DNA of 64,000 nt from Apium graveolens (taxonomy: Eukaryota > Streptophyta > Magnoliopsida > Apiales > Apiaceae). Below the pieces are notes generated by a model, which had not been told where the DNA came from, did no database searches, and saw nothing but the letters and a program-made list of their open reading frames with translations. Below are positions 1 through 11,629 of the stretch, in pieces (position 1 is the stretch's first letter; each line of letters starts with the position of its first letter). Made by a program: the position numbers and the translations under genes. The DNA lies in NCBI RefSeq assembly GCF_009905375.1, contig NC_133649.1, positions 224,957,275 to 225,021,274 on the forward strand, written 5' to 3'.

Positions 1-2177
1 TATGGAGTGTGAAGATGGCCATGTTTCTGGAAGCTACAGATCCATAATATTTAGACAGAATTTATGATGGTCCATACAAGCCCACAAAGCCTTCTGTTGC
101 AGTTGGGAATGAGCCACAGAGGATGATTCCCAAAGAAAAGAGAGAATTCACCACTGAAGACATCTCTTCACTAGGAAAATATGCAAAAGTAAGACACTTG
201 CTTCATAGTGCACTTGACAATGTCATGTCAAACAGGGTGATTGGATGCAAGACTGTAAAAGAAATCTGGGATGTATTGGAAGTGAGATGTCAAGGAACCA
301 ATGCCATAAAAAAGAACAGGAAGACAATACTCACACAGGAGTATGAGCACTTTGACTCAAAATCTGATGAGTCACTAACTGAGACATATGACAGATTCAT
401 AAAGCTGTCGAATGATCTGTCACTAGTTGATAAGGAATATGATCCAGAAGATTCAAATCTGAAATTCCTACTAGCTCTTCCTAAAAAGTGGGATTTGAAA
501 GCTACTACAATAAGAGACAACTATGAACTTGATGATATGTCTCTTGATGAAATCTATGGGATGCTCAAGACTCATGAACTTGAGATGGAGCAAAGAAAGA
601 AGAGGCATGGAGGGAAGTCTAAGAAAGTTGCTTTAAAAGCTGAAGAAAAGCCAATTGTCTCTAGGAAGGCAAAAGGAAAGGCTCTCATAATACAGTTTGA
701 TTCAGAGTCATCAGATTCTGATGATGATGATTCAGAACCTGAAAATTTATCTGAAGTGGATGTTGATGGAGAGATGATGCAACTGTGTGCTCTTATGGTG
801 AAGGGTATCACAAAGATAGCCTACAAGAAATTCGGAAAGGGTAAGAAGTTTTCCAGGAAAAGGTGGAAGTTCTGACAAGAAAGGGTTCAGAAAGACTGAA
901 GGCAAAAGAGGAAAGTTTGACAGAGGAGACAACTCAAATGTCAAATGCTACAATTATGGTGAAAGAGGCCACATCTCTCCTGATTGCAAGAAAAGAAAAG
1001 GTGATAAAGGCTAGACACTTATCACAAAGAAGAAAAACTGGGCAGACACTTCAGAATCTGAAGAAGAGGTGAACTATGCCTTAATGGCAAATGCTGATAG
1101 CAGTTCTGATGCTGCTAAACTAGAGGTACCTCTAACAACTCTTGCTTTTGATACAGAAGATATTACTGAGTTGAGATTATTCTTGAAAACCATTTATATT
1201 AGCTATAAAGATCAGACTTTAGAGAATGAAAGATTAAAATCTGAAGTACAAAAACAGAAATAACTATCTTGAAGAAGAGTTAGTCAAGATGAACACTATT
1301 CAGATAGAGAGAGATAATGATGTGTATGTTAAGAATGAATTGCTTAAACAGAATGATTATCTAAAAACTGAATTAGATAAAGAGAAATCATCAGGACTTG
1401 GACTAACTCAGGAAAAATAACTCATAATATTCTAAGTAGTGGAAACTGGAAAGAGGGGTTACGTTATAAAGATGGTAAAAGTGAGAAAGGGACTTTGCCA
1501 ATAAAGCGAAAGGTAAATCCTGTTAAATTTGTTGCAAAAACTATTGTGTCTGATTCTGAAGAGATGAAAGACTCTAAAACAGAAGTCAAAGAAAAGTCAA
1601 CTTCTGACAAATTAAAACAGGATAAACCAGCTTAGTAAACATTGGCTTAATGACAAAGAAGCAGCTTAAGTATAAGCTGAAAGAGATGAAAAATGTGAAC
1701 AAGGTAAAGAAAGCTAGGAAAAATAGGAATGGAAAGGAAGGTGCGGATAAAAGTAATAATTATATGCCTGTTCCTAATGCTCCTAGAAAGAAATGCTATA
1801 ATTGTGGAAACTCTAATCATCTTGCTTCTTTTTGCAGGAAAAATAAAGATATAAACTCTTTACCTCCTAGATCAGGAGTTAAGAGTCAATCTGTTAAGTT
1901 TAAACCATAAAATCCTTGTTTTCATTGTGGTAGTTTATGGCATTCTATTTATACTTGTAAGGAATATCATAGTTTGTACTATGATTATTATGAAATAAAA
2001 CCTTCTTTAAAGGAAGTTAGTGTAATTCCTTCTAGTGTAAATTCTGATGCAAAGTCTGATATAAACTTTGATAAAAAGCATGTTAGCATAAACTCTGAAA
2101 CTAAATCCACTGCAAATGCTAACAAACTTAATAAGGCCAAAGGATCCAAGCAAGTATGGGTCCTTAAAACTAACCAA
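1..2177 (+). pseudogene. gag: Element A gag (UBN2 domain, CCHC knuckles), decayed
   Basis: Encodes the retrotransposon capsid/nucleocapsid. The first bases read in frame as a gag N-terminus but hit a stop near 43. From 123 the UBN2/retrotransposon-gag domain is clear (for example VIGCKTVKEIWDVLEVRCQG and the KFLLALPKKWD block), followed by an acidic serine-rich stretch. A frameshift near 868 splits off the first zinc knuckle, which reads CYNYGERGHISPDC and has lost its second cysteine. The middle coiled-coil part (about 1,080-1,640) is broken by stops. The second knuckle, CYNCGNSNHLASFC, lies near 1,795-1,836, and a third, CFHCGSLWHSIYTC, near 1,915-1,960 after another stop. The frame ends with KTNQ and a TAG stop shared with elements C and D. 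Confidence 0.88.
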
Positions 2178-2192
2178 TAGTGGTCTTTGTGA
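2178..2192 (+). other. Gag/pol junction of element A: paired in-frame stops
   Basis: The gag frame ends TAG TGG TCT TTG TGA and pol continues in the same frame with TTG CAG GGC AAC AGG. The same arrangement is present in elements C and D, so it predates the decay of the copies. It could mark stop-codon readthrough, separate translation, or a spliced pol message (TTGTGATTGCAG followed by G resembles a 3' splice site). Confidence 0.75.
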
Positions 2193-5100
2193 TTGCAGGG
2201 CAACAGGAAAAACATCCTGGTTCTTGACAGTGGATGTTCAGGATATATGACTGGAAATAAAGCCCTGCTATCAGAGTTTATGGAGAAAGCTGGCCCAGGA
2301 ATTTCTTATGGAGATGGAAACATGGGAAAAACTCTAGGATATGTCAATATCAATCTTGGGAATGTCATAATTGAAACAGTAGCTCTTGTCTCAGGACTTA
2401 AACACAATCTGCTAAGTGTGAGTCAAATCTGTGACAGAGGTTATCATGTAGATTTCTTTGAAGAACACTGTGAAGTTGTAAGTAATTCTATAGGCAAAGT
2501 GGTTCTGAAAGGTTACATACATGGTAACATATATGAAGCCAGACTTTCAACAAATTCTGATGGTTCTGCAATTTGTCTGTTAAGTAGAGCATCAATTGAA
2601 GAAAGCTGGAATTGGCACAAGAGACTCTCTCATTTAAATTTCAACAACATAAATGAGCTAGTAAAGAAAGATCTTGTGAGAGGACTGCCAAACACAATAT
2701 TTGCTCCTGATGGTCTTTGTGACTCATGTCAAAAGGCAAAACAAAGAAAATCACTTACTGCATGTTGATCTATTTGGTCCAGTCAATGTCATGTCTATTC
2801 CAAGAAGAAATATGTTATGGTTATAGTGGATGAGTTCACAAGATACACTTGGGTGTATTTCTTGCACAAGAAGAATGAAATTGCATCTACTCTAACTGAT
2901 CATGTCAGACAGCTAGATAAGTTAGTCAAAGATTCTGTTAAAATAATAAGAAGTGATAATGGCACTGAGTTCAAGAATTTAGTCATGGAAGAGTTTTGCA
3001 AAGAGCATGGAATAAAGCAGGAATTTTCTGTACCTGGAACTCCACAGCAGAATTGAGTTGTAGAAAGAAAGAATAGGACTCTTATTGAAGCTGCAAGAAC
3101 TATGCTTGATGAAGTAAAGCTACAAACCTATTTTTGGGTTGAAGCTGTACAGACTGCATGTTTTACACATAATGCTACACTCATAAACAAGCATGGAAAA
3201 ACACCATATAAGATGGTGAAGAAAAAGAAGCCAAATCTGAATTGCTTTCATGTATTTGGATGCAAGTGTTTTGTTCTTAAGACTCATCCTGAATAGCTGT
3301 CAAAATTTGATCTAAAAGCTGATGAAGGAAATTTTGTTGGATATCCACTTTCCACAAAAGCCTTCAGAGTCTATAATTTAAGAACAAGGGTTGTCATGGA
3401 ATCTATCAATGTATCTTTTGATGATGAAAAGATTACTGAACTTGAAAATTTCAATGATCATGATCAGCTGAAATTTGAAAATGAAGATGTAAATTCTGAT
3501 GAATTAAATCCTGATCCTGTAAGTTCTGACGGGTTAAATTCTGATGTCATTGAAACTGTGGTAACAATTCCAAATGAAAATGCACCTGTTTTGGGGGAGC
3601 AAGCTGATGATCATACCACATCTCAAGACTCTCAAGAAGCATCAGAACCAGTCACTGGCTCTTCAAGTTCTGATTCATCAAGTTCTGATGAGCCAAATTC
3701 AGACAATTCTGGAAACTCTAATTCTTTAATTCCTGAAGAATCCAACTCAAATTATGGAATCTCAGAGAGCATAACTTCAGGGGGAGCATTAGAAAATGCT
3801 GATGGAGATAGCATGGATCATGGGGGAGGATCCAGTTTTAGAGATCAACTTCCATCTGCAAGGAAGTGGACTAAATCACACACACCTGACTTAATAATTG
3901 GAGATACTGAAGCAGGTGTCAGAACTAAAACAACAACAACAAATGAATGTATCTATCATTCATTTCTATCTCAGACTGAACCAAAGAAAGTGGAAGAAGC
4001 TCTTTAAGATGCTGATTGTGTGCAAGCAATGCAGGAAGAGTTAAATGAATTTGAAAGAAATAAAGTCTGGACCCTAGTGCCAAGACCAAAGAACAGATCC
4101 GTTGTTGGCACAAAATGGGTGTTCAGAAACAAAACTGACAGTGACGGCATAATTATAAGAAACAAAGCAAGGCTGCTTGCTAAAGTTTACTCTCAACAAG
4201 AGGGTATTGACTATGATTAAACATATGCTCCAGTTGCTAGATTAGAAGCCATAAAAATCTTTTTGGCTTATGTAAAGAGTGCATTTCTCAATGGAGAATT
4301 AGAGAAAGAGGTATATGTTGAACAACCTTGAGGATTTGTAGATCCAAAATTTCCTAATCATGTCTACAGACTTGATAAAGCACTCTATGACCTAAAGCAA
4401 GCTCCAAGAGCATGGTATGAAACTCTGGCACAATTTATTCTGGAAAGTGGATTTACCAGAGGAACAATTGATAAAACTCTGTTCTATATCAACCATGGCA
4501 AGGACTTACTTTTAGTCCAAATTTATGTTGATGATATCATTTTTGGTTCTACAAATGCCACACTCTGTGAAAAGTTTTCAAAGCTAATGTAGTCAATATA
4601 TCAAATGAGTATGATGGGAGAACTTAGCTATTTTCTGGGACTTTAAGTCAAGCAAACTAAAGAAGGTACTTTCATAAATCAATCCAAGTACACCAGAAAT
4701 TTACTCAAGATATGTGGAATGCAAGATAGTTCTACTACATCTACTCTCATGGCCACAACCACCAAGTTAGATAAAGATACTGGAGCATCAGTAGATATTA
4801 CTAACTACAGAGGTATGATTTGCTCTTTACTCTATTGAACTGCAAGTAGACCAGATATCATGTATGCTACCTGTCTTTGAGTAAGATTTCAGGTTGTTCC
4901 AAGAGAACCTCATCTAATAGCTGTGAAAAGAATTTTCAAGTACCTCAAGGGTACAGCTGATCTAGGATTGTGGTATCGTAGGGAATCAGATTTTAAGCTA
5001 ATAGGTTACTCAGATGCAGATTTTGCAGGATGCAAAATAGACAGGAAAAGCACTAGTGGAAGCTGCCAATTTCTTGGAAGCAGATTGGTTTCTTGGTTTA

Positions 5101-5450
5101 ACAAGAAATAGAAATCAATTTCAACATTAACTGCAGAAGCAGAATATATTGCTGCAGGAATCTGTTGTACACAGATTCTTTGGATGAAGAATCAGTTACT
5201 GGACTATGGGTTAGAATTTTCTAAAATACCCATTTACTGTGATAATCAAATTGCTATTGCTATGACAGGAAATCCAGTTCAACACTCAATGACAAAGCAC
5301 ATCAGCATTAGGTACCATTTCATAAGGGAACATGTAATGGAAGGTACAGTGGAATTGCATTTTGTTCCAACAGATCAACAACTAGCAAATATCTTCACAA
5401 AACCACTATGTGAAGCTACTTTTACTAGACTGATAAATGACTTGGAATGG
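2193..5450 (+). pseudogene. pol: Element A pol (protease, integrase, RT, RNase H), decayed
   Basis: Domains in order: aspartic protease with LDSGCSGYMTG near 2,220-2,255; GAG-pre-integrase (WNWHKRLSHLNFNNINELV) near 2,610-2,670; integrase core with RSDNGTEF and VVERKNR, interrupted by a stop after TPQQN at 3,054; an acidic NSD-rich linker (3,430-3,830); RVT_2 reverse transcriptase with YVDD near 4,525; RNase H with YSDADFAGC near 5,010 and DIFTKPL-like NIFTKPL near 5,390. Compared with element C, about 50 bp before the integrase core and 36 bp inside RT are missing. The RT deletion removes the segment holding the first catalytic aspartate (FQxDVKS). At least ten stops are present, so the product is not functional. 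Confidence 0.9.
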
Positions 5451-5552
5451 TTTCAGGTTCTTTCTCAAAATTTGTTTAGTTTTTGTTCTCATACATCAGA
5501 CTTTATGATCAGTGTTTACAGATTTTCTTATCTCAATGTCATATGTGCTTAA

Positions 5553-6800
5553 ATTGTAACATATTAAACACTTCTTATTATCTGATGTGATTCTATAAAC
5601 TCTGAAAGTGTTTTGAATGTTCTGTGTCTATTCAATCCAATGAGGATTATTTTTTTAGATGCTGACTTAGTAGTCTTTAACAAACTATGTATCCCATGTT
5701 TGAATTAGTTATTTATGTGGAAATCAATAACACAAGCAAATTCTGATTTTGATCTTAGTCAAATTTACATCCTGTATCTTATTACTGAGTCACAAACTAG
5801 ATTATTGCTTCTTATCTATCATATTCTGATGTTAGTAAATCTTAAGGATGAACTACATGCTTGATAAGCCTCACTTATCTGAAGAAAATAAAAAAATAAA
5901 TAAATTGAAATCAGGTACTCTTTTGAGATCTAGAGTAAATATGTGAAAGGGATGATCCAAGTGCATTGCTGGTATTAAGTTATATGCATTAAAAAAGCAA
6001 ATTAATTTTTCTTGGTGACTTTTCACATTCTCTGATTACTGGAGAAATATTCTGATAACAGCATAAATTCTGATGGCAGTTGTAACTCATTTACACTGAG
6101 AAGCCATTGTCAAAAGAATTTCAAAAGATGCATAAAATAAGCACAAACAGTTGAGCTGGATTCTTGCATAACTTTATTCTACAGTAGACTTCAATTCAAG
6201 ACAGATTTTAAGGATTTTTCTTAGTTATGTCTTACTTCTAAGATATACTGAAGTTTATCAGACTTCAATCTTTATCTGATCATTTGCACATACACACACT
6301 ATAACTCCATATGAATGATGAAAATTACTGTGGTGATTAAGTTATTTATGATAAATAGTTAAGTATTATTTGCATAAATTCTGAGGACAAGTTCTGATTA
6401 TATTCTGATGATTAAACTCTGAAGAAAAAAATTAGTATTTGTGTAAAGAAACACAGAAACATTCATTCATCTTTTTGAGTACAGAAGCCATGTTCAGATG
6501 ACCGTTAAATTCTGATAATAGTCAAGTTCTGATGCAAATCCTAATGCTTACGTGGCATTATTTATTTACTTTACTTATTTTTGATATTTACTGTAATGGT
6601 CATATTTTCAGAAAATACTTAAGTGAGATAAAAACATTTCTAATCTTTTGGTTAATGGGAAACGTGTTTGTTTTGACAACTGCATATGCACAATTATTAC
6701 TACACGTTTACCGTGCCCACTAATAATGTTTTGACTGATCACATGCTGCTAGGTGTCAAAAGTTCGGTTCAGCTTCATAAATTATCCGTTATAATAAGTG
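5553..6800 (+). other. Long non-coding spacer between pol and ORF3 of element A
   Basis: About 1.25 kb without a supported gene. It aligns by eye with 23,668-24,480 (element C) and with the reverse complement of 44,950-46,190 (element D), which shows it belongs to the element. It is dense in the word TTCTGAT and variants (for instance ATTCTGATG, AGTTCTGAT). A small frame at 6,532-6,723 has no recognisable domain and is not called. Confidence 0.7.
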
Positions 6801-6805
6801 GAGCG

Positions 6806-6841
6806 TATATATATAAGATATAAAAGATTTTACAATCTTTT
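6806..6841 (+). promoter_or_regulatory. Internal TATA promoter and short hairpin before ORF3 of element A
   Basis: TATATATATAAG at 6,806-6,817 is followed by an inverted repeat AAAAGATT-TTAC-AATCTTTT at about 6,822-6,841 and a CT-rich leader up to the ATG at 6,973. Element D has the same order of TATA-like box, hairpin and CT-rich leader, which argues for function rather than chance. Confidence 0.5.
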
Positions 6842-6972
6842 ACCTACTTTCTCACTTTTTTTTCATCTCTCTTATTCTCTTACACTCTTACTATTTTCTG
6901 ACGCTACTTTCTTTCAGGCATTTTATCAAATACTTTCTACACACACATTATTTCACTTAATTTCTCACAGAA

Positions 6973-9900
6973 ATGGAACCAAAGGACGTTATCTTTAATG
7001 GAGCCAAGTTCGTCCCCAACAAATATATGGCTATTCTCAGCAAGGACGATGCTCCTTCAGATCTTCACTTCATTCAAGATTTTCTTGCTCGCGGTGAGAT
7101 TGGGTATGCTTTGACCCAACCACAAGCACTCTCAGGAACACAAATACTGGAGTTTTGGAGGACTGAAGTCTATGATGATGGTGGTGAAGATGGGTCTCCA
7201 AGCATCATTTTCACAACTGGGGAAGATGAGCACCTGGTTAACCTGTCTACTGTTTGACAAGCTCTGCATTTGCCAGAAAATTGTACTTTCAATGCTCAGA
7301 TTGGGGATCCAATTCTACAGAGCATGATGGCCAATCTTGGCTATGAGAAAAGTCTGTCCAAGCTGGGACAACTAAAGAGGCCCTAATGCTCAGATTTTTC
7401 GATTGCATCACCAAAGCCTTTGCCAACAAATGCTCAAATTTTGATGATATTCCAATTCTGAGTCAGCAAATAGGGTATGCACTTCTTAATCAAACTTATT
7501 TTAATTATGCTACTGCTATTTTAGGTTTTATTGGGGATAGGATGAAAGAGGACCCAAATATTGTTTATTTTGCTAGGTTCTGTTAGCTTATTTACAGTTT
7601 TTGTTGTTCTGATAAGCCCCAAGTCTTTAGTGACTTGATTCAACCTTTTCAACTTCAAAAAAGGGCCTTCACAGACTTGTTATCTACTGATAATAAGAAA
7701 GACATACTAAGACCTCTTTAAATTCCTCTATCTGTAAAACAGTTCTTAGTAAACTCTGACCCCAACACATACACACCCTAATTTCCTGAAGTTGCACCCT
7801 TTCAACCACCACAATCCACTTCTGGTGTCTCTCAGCAGATACCAGTTGTCAACATTTTCAAATCCAAAACCAAACCAACCTCTGGTACTTCTCAAAAGGT
7901 GCCAGTTATAAAATCTGCTACAACATCCGGACACAAATCTTCAAGAGCAAAATCTGTTCCTTAATCTCCACCAAGGAGAAAGAGAAGGCTGATTCTGAGA
8001 GATGAATCAGATGAGGAAGAACAGGTCCAGGTTCCTGCATCTGAACCTGTGACAATAGAAGCTAAAGAGGTAACTTCTCAGAAACAGAATGAAGCTGAGG
8101 GTTCTGGGATTTTGAAAAGGAAAAGACCTTCAAGTTCTGATATAGATCATGTCACTCCTCCATCTAGAAAATCAAGGAAGGTGAGAGCAGGTGTGCATTT
8201 TGCACAAACTCAATCTGAGGATACTGAAGATGCTGAGGAAGGGGATCAGGAATCTCTGATCTCATCAGAACCTATTGTGATTGAAGCCCTACCATCAGCT
8301 GAGGAAGTTCTGATAAAGGAATCTGAAATTCCTGAAGACCACAGATCAGAACCCGTACAAGAATCTGTGACTTCTCCACCTCACTCTCCAATCAAAGCTA
8401 CTGATGATGTTGAAGAACAAAAGACAAATCCTGAAATAGATATTCATAATTTGAATATACCTTATGTTCTCTATCTGGAAGCTCCACCAGCAAAACAGCC
8501 AAAATCTTCTGTTTCACCAATTCTACAGGCTGAGATACCATCAACTCCAATTCTGGATATAGATACCGAAGATCAGAATTTAGATGCTTCAGAGTCTCCT
8601 ACATCCACACACACCTTGGTGTTATTTGAAGGTGAGGAGATTCTAGCAAGTTATGGAGAGTCAGCTCCAGTAAATACTTCATTGCCTACAGGAAATGAGG
8701 CTTTGTTCCAGTTTGAGGAAGAGACTCCAGTTCCATGGGAGGAAACCTTCAGAGGGGCTGAGTGGATGCACAAATGGAATGATACTGATTTTATTCCTAG
8801 CCCACATGTTCTGTCAGAGCATATTTCAAAAGCTGATGAGTTGCTGACAAGTTCTGACTTCAAGCACCAACTAAAAGTCACAGCTCTCAGTACTAGAACT
8901 CTACAAGGACAACACTCCATGACTCATGCAAAGGTTGATAAACGTAAAGAGACAGCTGATAAGCTGGAAATGATGCAAAAGCTAGACAAGAAGAGGTTTA
9001 TCAGACCTATTCATGAAAAAGTAGAGGCTATTGAGCTTGTTCAAGTCCAGCAGCAGGCCCAACTGGATGAGGTATTACAAAATCAGGCTGCTCAACAGAC
9101 TCAGTTAAATGAGATCCAATCTTCAGTGGAACTTCTTCTTTCACTACTCCTGATAGATGATGCTAAAAAGGGGGAGAAGGTAGTTAAGTCCAAATGCTCA
9201 CCAATTAAGACACTGAAGAAAAAGGATGATCATGGTGATGACCATATAAACTCTAATAAGAGTAGAGGTCACAGTCAAGGAGAGCAATTGAGCAGGATCC
9301 CTTCTCAACGGACAGGTTCTCATCAGAGATTGTCTGGTTCTACTCAAAGGAGGGATAAAGAAGGAAAGAAGCCTACAAATCAGGATGTTTCTTTGTTGAT
9401 CAAAAATTCTTATGATCAAGTTCTGACAACTACTTATGATGTAATGATTCAAGCTGGAAGCCAAGATTCACAGAAGTTTTTGCAGACTTTGAAATTCAAG
9501 GGAAAGAAAGCAACATTCTTTTACAAGGATCCCAAAATTTAAACTATTGATGTAGAACTGGCCAAAAGACTATTCCTTAAGGATAATCCAGGAGTGGATT
9601 TAGAGGAATTAAGAGAAGAAGAAGCTAAATTTGCTGCTGAGAAGAGCAAACCAAAGTCAAAAGCTTCTGATACTAAAAAGCCACCAAGGCCAAAAGAAAA
9701 GGGGATTGTGATAAAAGAAAAAAATTCCCACAGAGATTCCTAGATCAAGGAATAGATCTCAAACTACTACTGATCCCAAAGAAAAGGAAAAAAGGAAAAG
9801 TTGGGGAGACAGTCAAGAAGCAGAAAATAAAGATTCCTCAAATTCTGATGGATCCTGTGTGCAAGATGGTTCAAGTCTTTGATGATGATGCTGCAAAAGA

Positions 9901-10916
9901 TGAAACTGTTGAAACTATGAAAAGAAGAAAGATGACGGAAAAATCTAAGACAACCTCTGACATAACTCAAGTTGTTCAGAGTGAAGAAGTTTAGAACTTG
10001 ACAAATCCTGAAGAAATTTCAGAACAACAAACTATAGAAGAATCTGCAAATCCTGAACAAGTCATCAAGATATCAACCTCTGACAGAGCTCAAGTTGATT
10101 TGGGCAAGATGACAATTGCTGATAAGAAGAAACTCCTATGGAAAAATGTTAAACCATCAGATCCTAAGAAAAGTCAACTGCTATCTGATTTCATGACTGT
10201 TGGAGTGAATGCCAGTGAAGCAAGAGACAGATCTTGGTTAGGATCAAACCAAGCCAAGAAGAAAACAGGAGTTGAAGTAACTATCAAAGATCCATTTTTA
10301 TTAACTGACAAACCACTTGAGGAAGTTACACAAAAACACCCTGACAAGGTTATATCTGCTCAAGTGGTAATGGATACTCATGATAAGAGTAAAGTCAAGG
10401 AAAAGCTGATTCTATTTCTTAAAGATGGAAGAACATACAGAATGTCAAAATCAGATGTGTTGAATAAATCTCTTAAAGAATTTCAATTCATTCATCTTCT
10501 TTCTTTTAGAGATAAAGTCTGAGGTTACTAGAAGATGGTTAAATTTCATGATGAAGACCATAAGGGATAAAGCCAGAATCTCTAGATCAAGGGTTGCAGA
10601 ATTTATTCCAAAGATAGTTGAAGATGATGGAAGAGAAATTCCAATGAAGAAGAATTCTGCTAAGATAGAAGTTACTCTGAAAGAGAACTGTCTATGCTAC
10701 AATGAAGACTCCTCTCATCCAAGGGTAATCAGACTTGGTGATGAATTGGAAAGAAATCACATTTCAGCACTTAGGACTGCCACCTACCAAATTGGAAGTC
10801 AAGATGAAGAACTGTAGCAAGTCAAGGCTAAATTAGCTCAAGTCCTGAGAAATGCAGAAGAGAAGCTAATATCAAACTTTGTCAAGAATCATTTTGGATT
10901 CAGATTGATTCAGTAA
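6973..10916 (+). pseudogene. Element A third ORF (Sirevirus 'env-like' position), function unknown
   Basis: Starts with MEPKDVIFNGAKFVPNKYM and can be followed for about 1,300 codons through several stops and frameshifts (stops near 7,255, 7,583, 7,720, 7,963, 9,540, 9,991, 10,520, 10,815). The N-terminal 200 residues form a compact domain that shares a distant pattern with the third ORF of element B (EFWRT... / FWKT..., then LP(E/T), then an FFDC/VFDS-VxAF block). The middle (8,049-9,540, the longest open stretch, 497 codons) is acidic, serine-rich and low complexity, with a basic patch (KRKRPSS, RKSRKVR) and a Gln-rich coiled-coil-like stretch. The C-terminal part is lysine-rich. I see no signal peptide or membrane segment, so 'envelope' is only a positional label. 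Confidence 0.75.
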
Positions 10917-11039
10917 GATTGGTAAAAGCTGCAAGGACTGTGAGCTGTAGTTAGTTTTCTAAATAAACTCTCATTATATTTGTACTTAAATGTTTTTGAC
11001 ATCATCAAGTTTATAACTTGTACATTTTTCATAATTTAC

Positions 11040-11053
11040 AAGTTGGGGGAGAT
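11040..11053 (+). other. Polypurine tract of element A
   Basis: AAGTTGGGGGAGAT lies directly against the TG that opens the 3' LTR, the expected plus-strand primer site of an LTR retrotransposon. Confidence 0.85.
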
Positions 11054-11629
11054 TGTTAGATATGTTTGATGATGTCATGACTAATCTGATGTGTTTAGTT
11101 TCAGAACTTAATATCAGGACTTATCAGGACTTAGTTGGGAATCAGGATTTACTGATGACAGGAAGATATCAGAACTTAAGGTATCAGAACTTGTAATATC
11201 AGAACTTAAGGAAGGATATGCTTCAGAAGTAAAGTGCGGCTGATTTCTAGGAGAGGATCTGGACTAAACAAAGGAAGATATGCTTTAGGAGTTAGACGAC
11301 CAGAAGACTTGTAAAAAGATAATATCTGATTGATATATTTTAGGAAGAGATATATTTCATATCAATTAGAAGATATCTTGTAACTGTGTACTATATAAAC
11401 ACAGATTAGGGTTTACACTATATGTGTTATTATTCACGAGAATATTATTCATTGTAACCCTAGCAGCTCTTAGTGATATCATACATCACTGAGAGAGTAG
11501 ATTAAACCTACTATAACAGAGTTTGATATATTGAATAAACTTATTTTCTGTTACATACTTGTGTTCATAATCGAATTGATTGTAGATACTATATTCAACC
11601 CCCTTCTATAGTATCATTGAGGCCTAACA
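11054..11629 (+). repeat. 3' LTR of element A (576 bp)
   Basis: Begins TGTTAGATATG and ends GGCCTAACA, with short inverted ends TGTTAG/CTAACA. It contains the shared LTR core of this family: CAGAACTTA repeats, a TATATAAAC box near 11,391, a GTTTACACTATATGTGTTAT block and the ending ATTCAACCCCCTTCTATAG. LTRs of elements C and D have the same landmarks. The next five bases, TTTCC (11,630-11,634), are the predicted target-site duplication. Confidence 0.88.

Larger units (their letters stand above)
1..11629 (+). mobile_element. Copia element A (Sirevirus-like), 5' end outside window
   Basis: Ty1/copia order is visible: gag with UBN2-type domain and CCHC knuckles, aspartic protease, integrase, reverse transcriptase, RNase H, then a long third ORF, a polypurine tract and a 3' LTR. 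A third ORF after pol and a long gag with coiled coil and several zinc knuckles are hallmarks of the Sirevirus (SIRE/Maximus) lineage. The window opens inside gag, so the 5' LTR and primer site are not seen. Many stops and frameshifts show an old, non-autonomous copy. Immediately after its 3' LTR the sequence resumes in the middle of another copia reverse transcriptase (element B), so A is a nested insertion. Confidence 0.9.

Noticed and set aside
6973..10916. Calling the third ORF a true envelope gene
   Set aside because: No signal peptide, transmembrane segment or glycoprotein-like cysteine pattern seen; only the position matches env-like ORFs.
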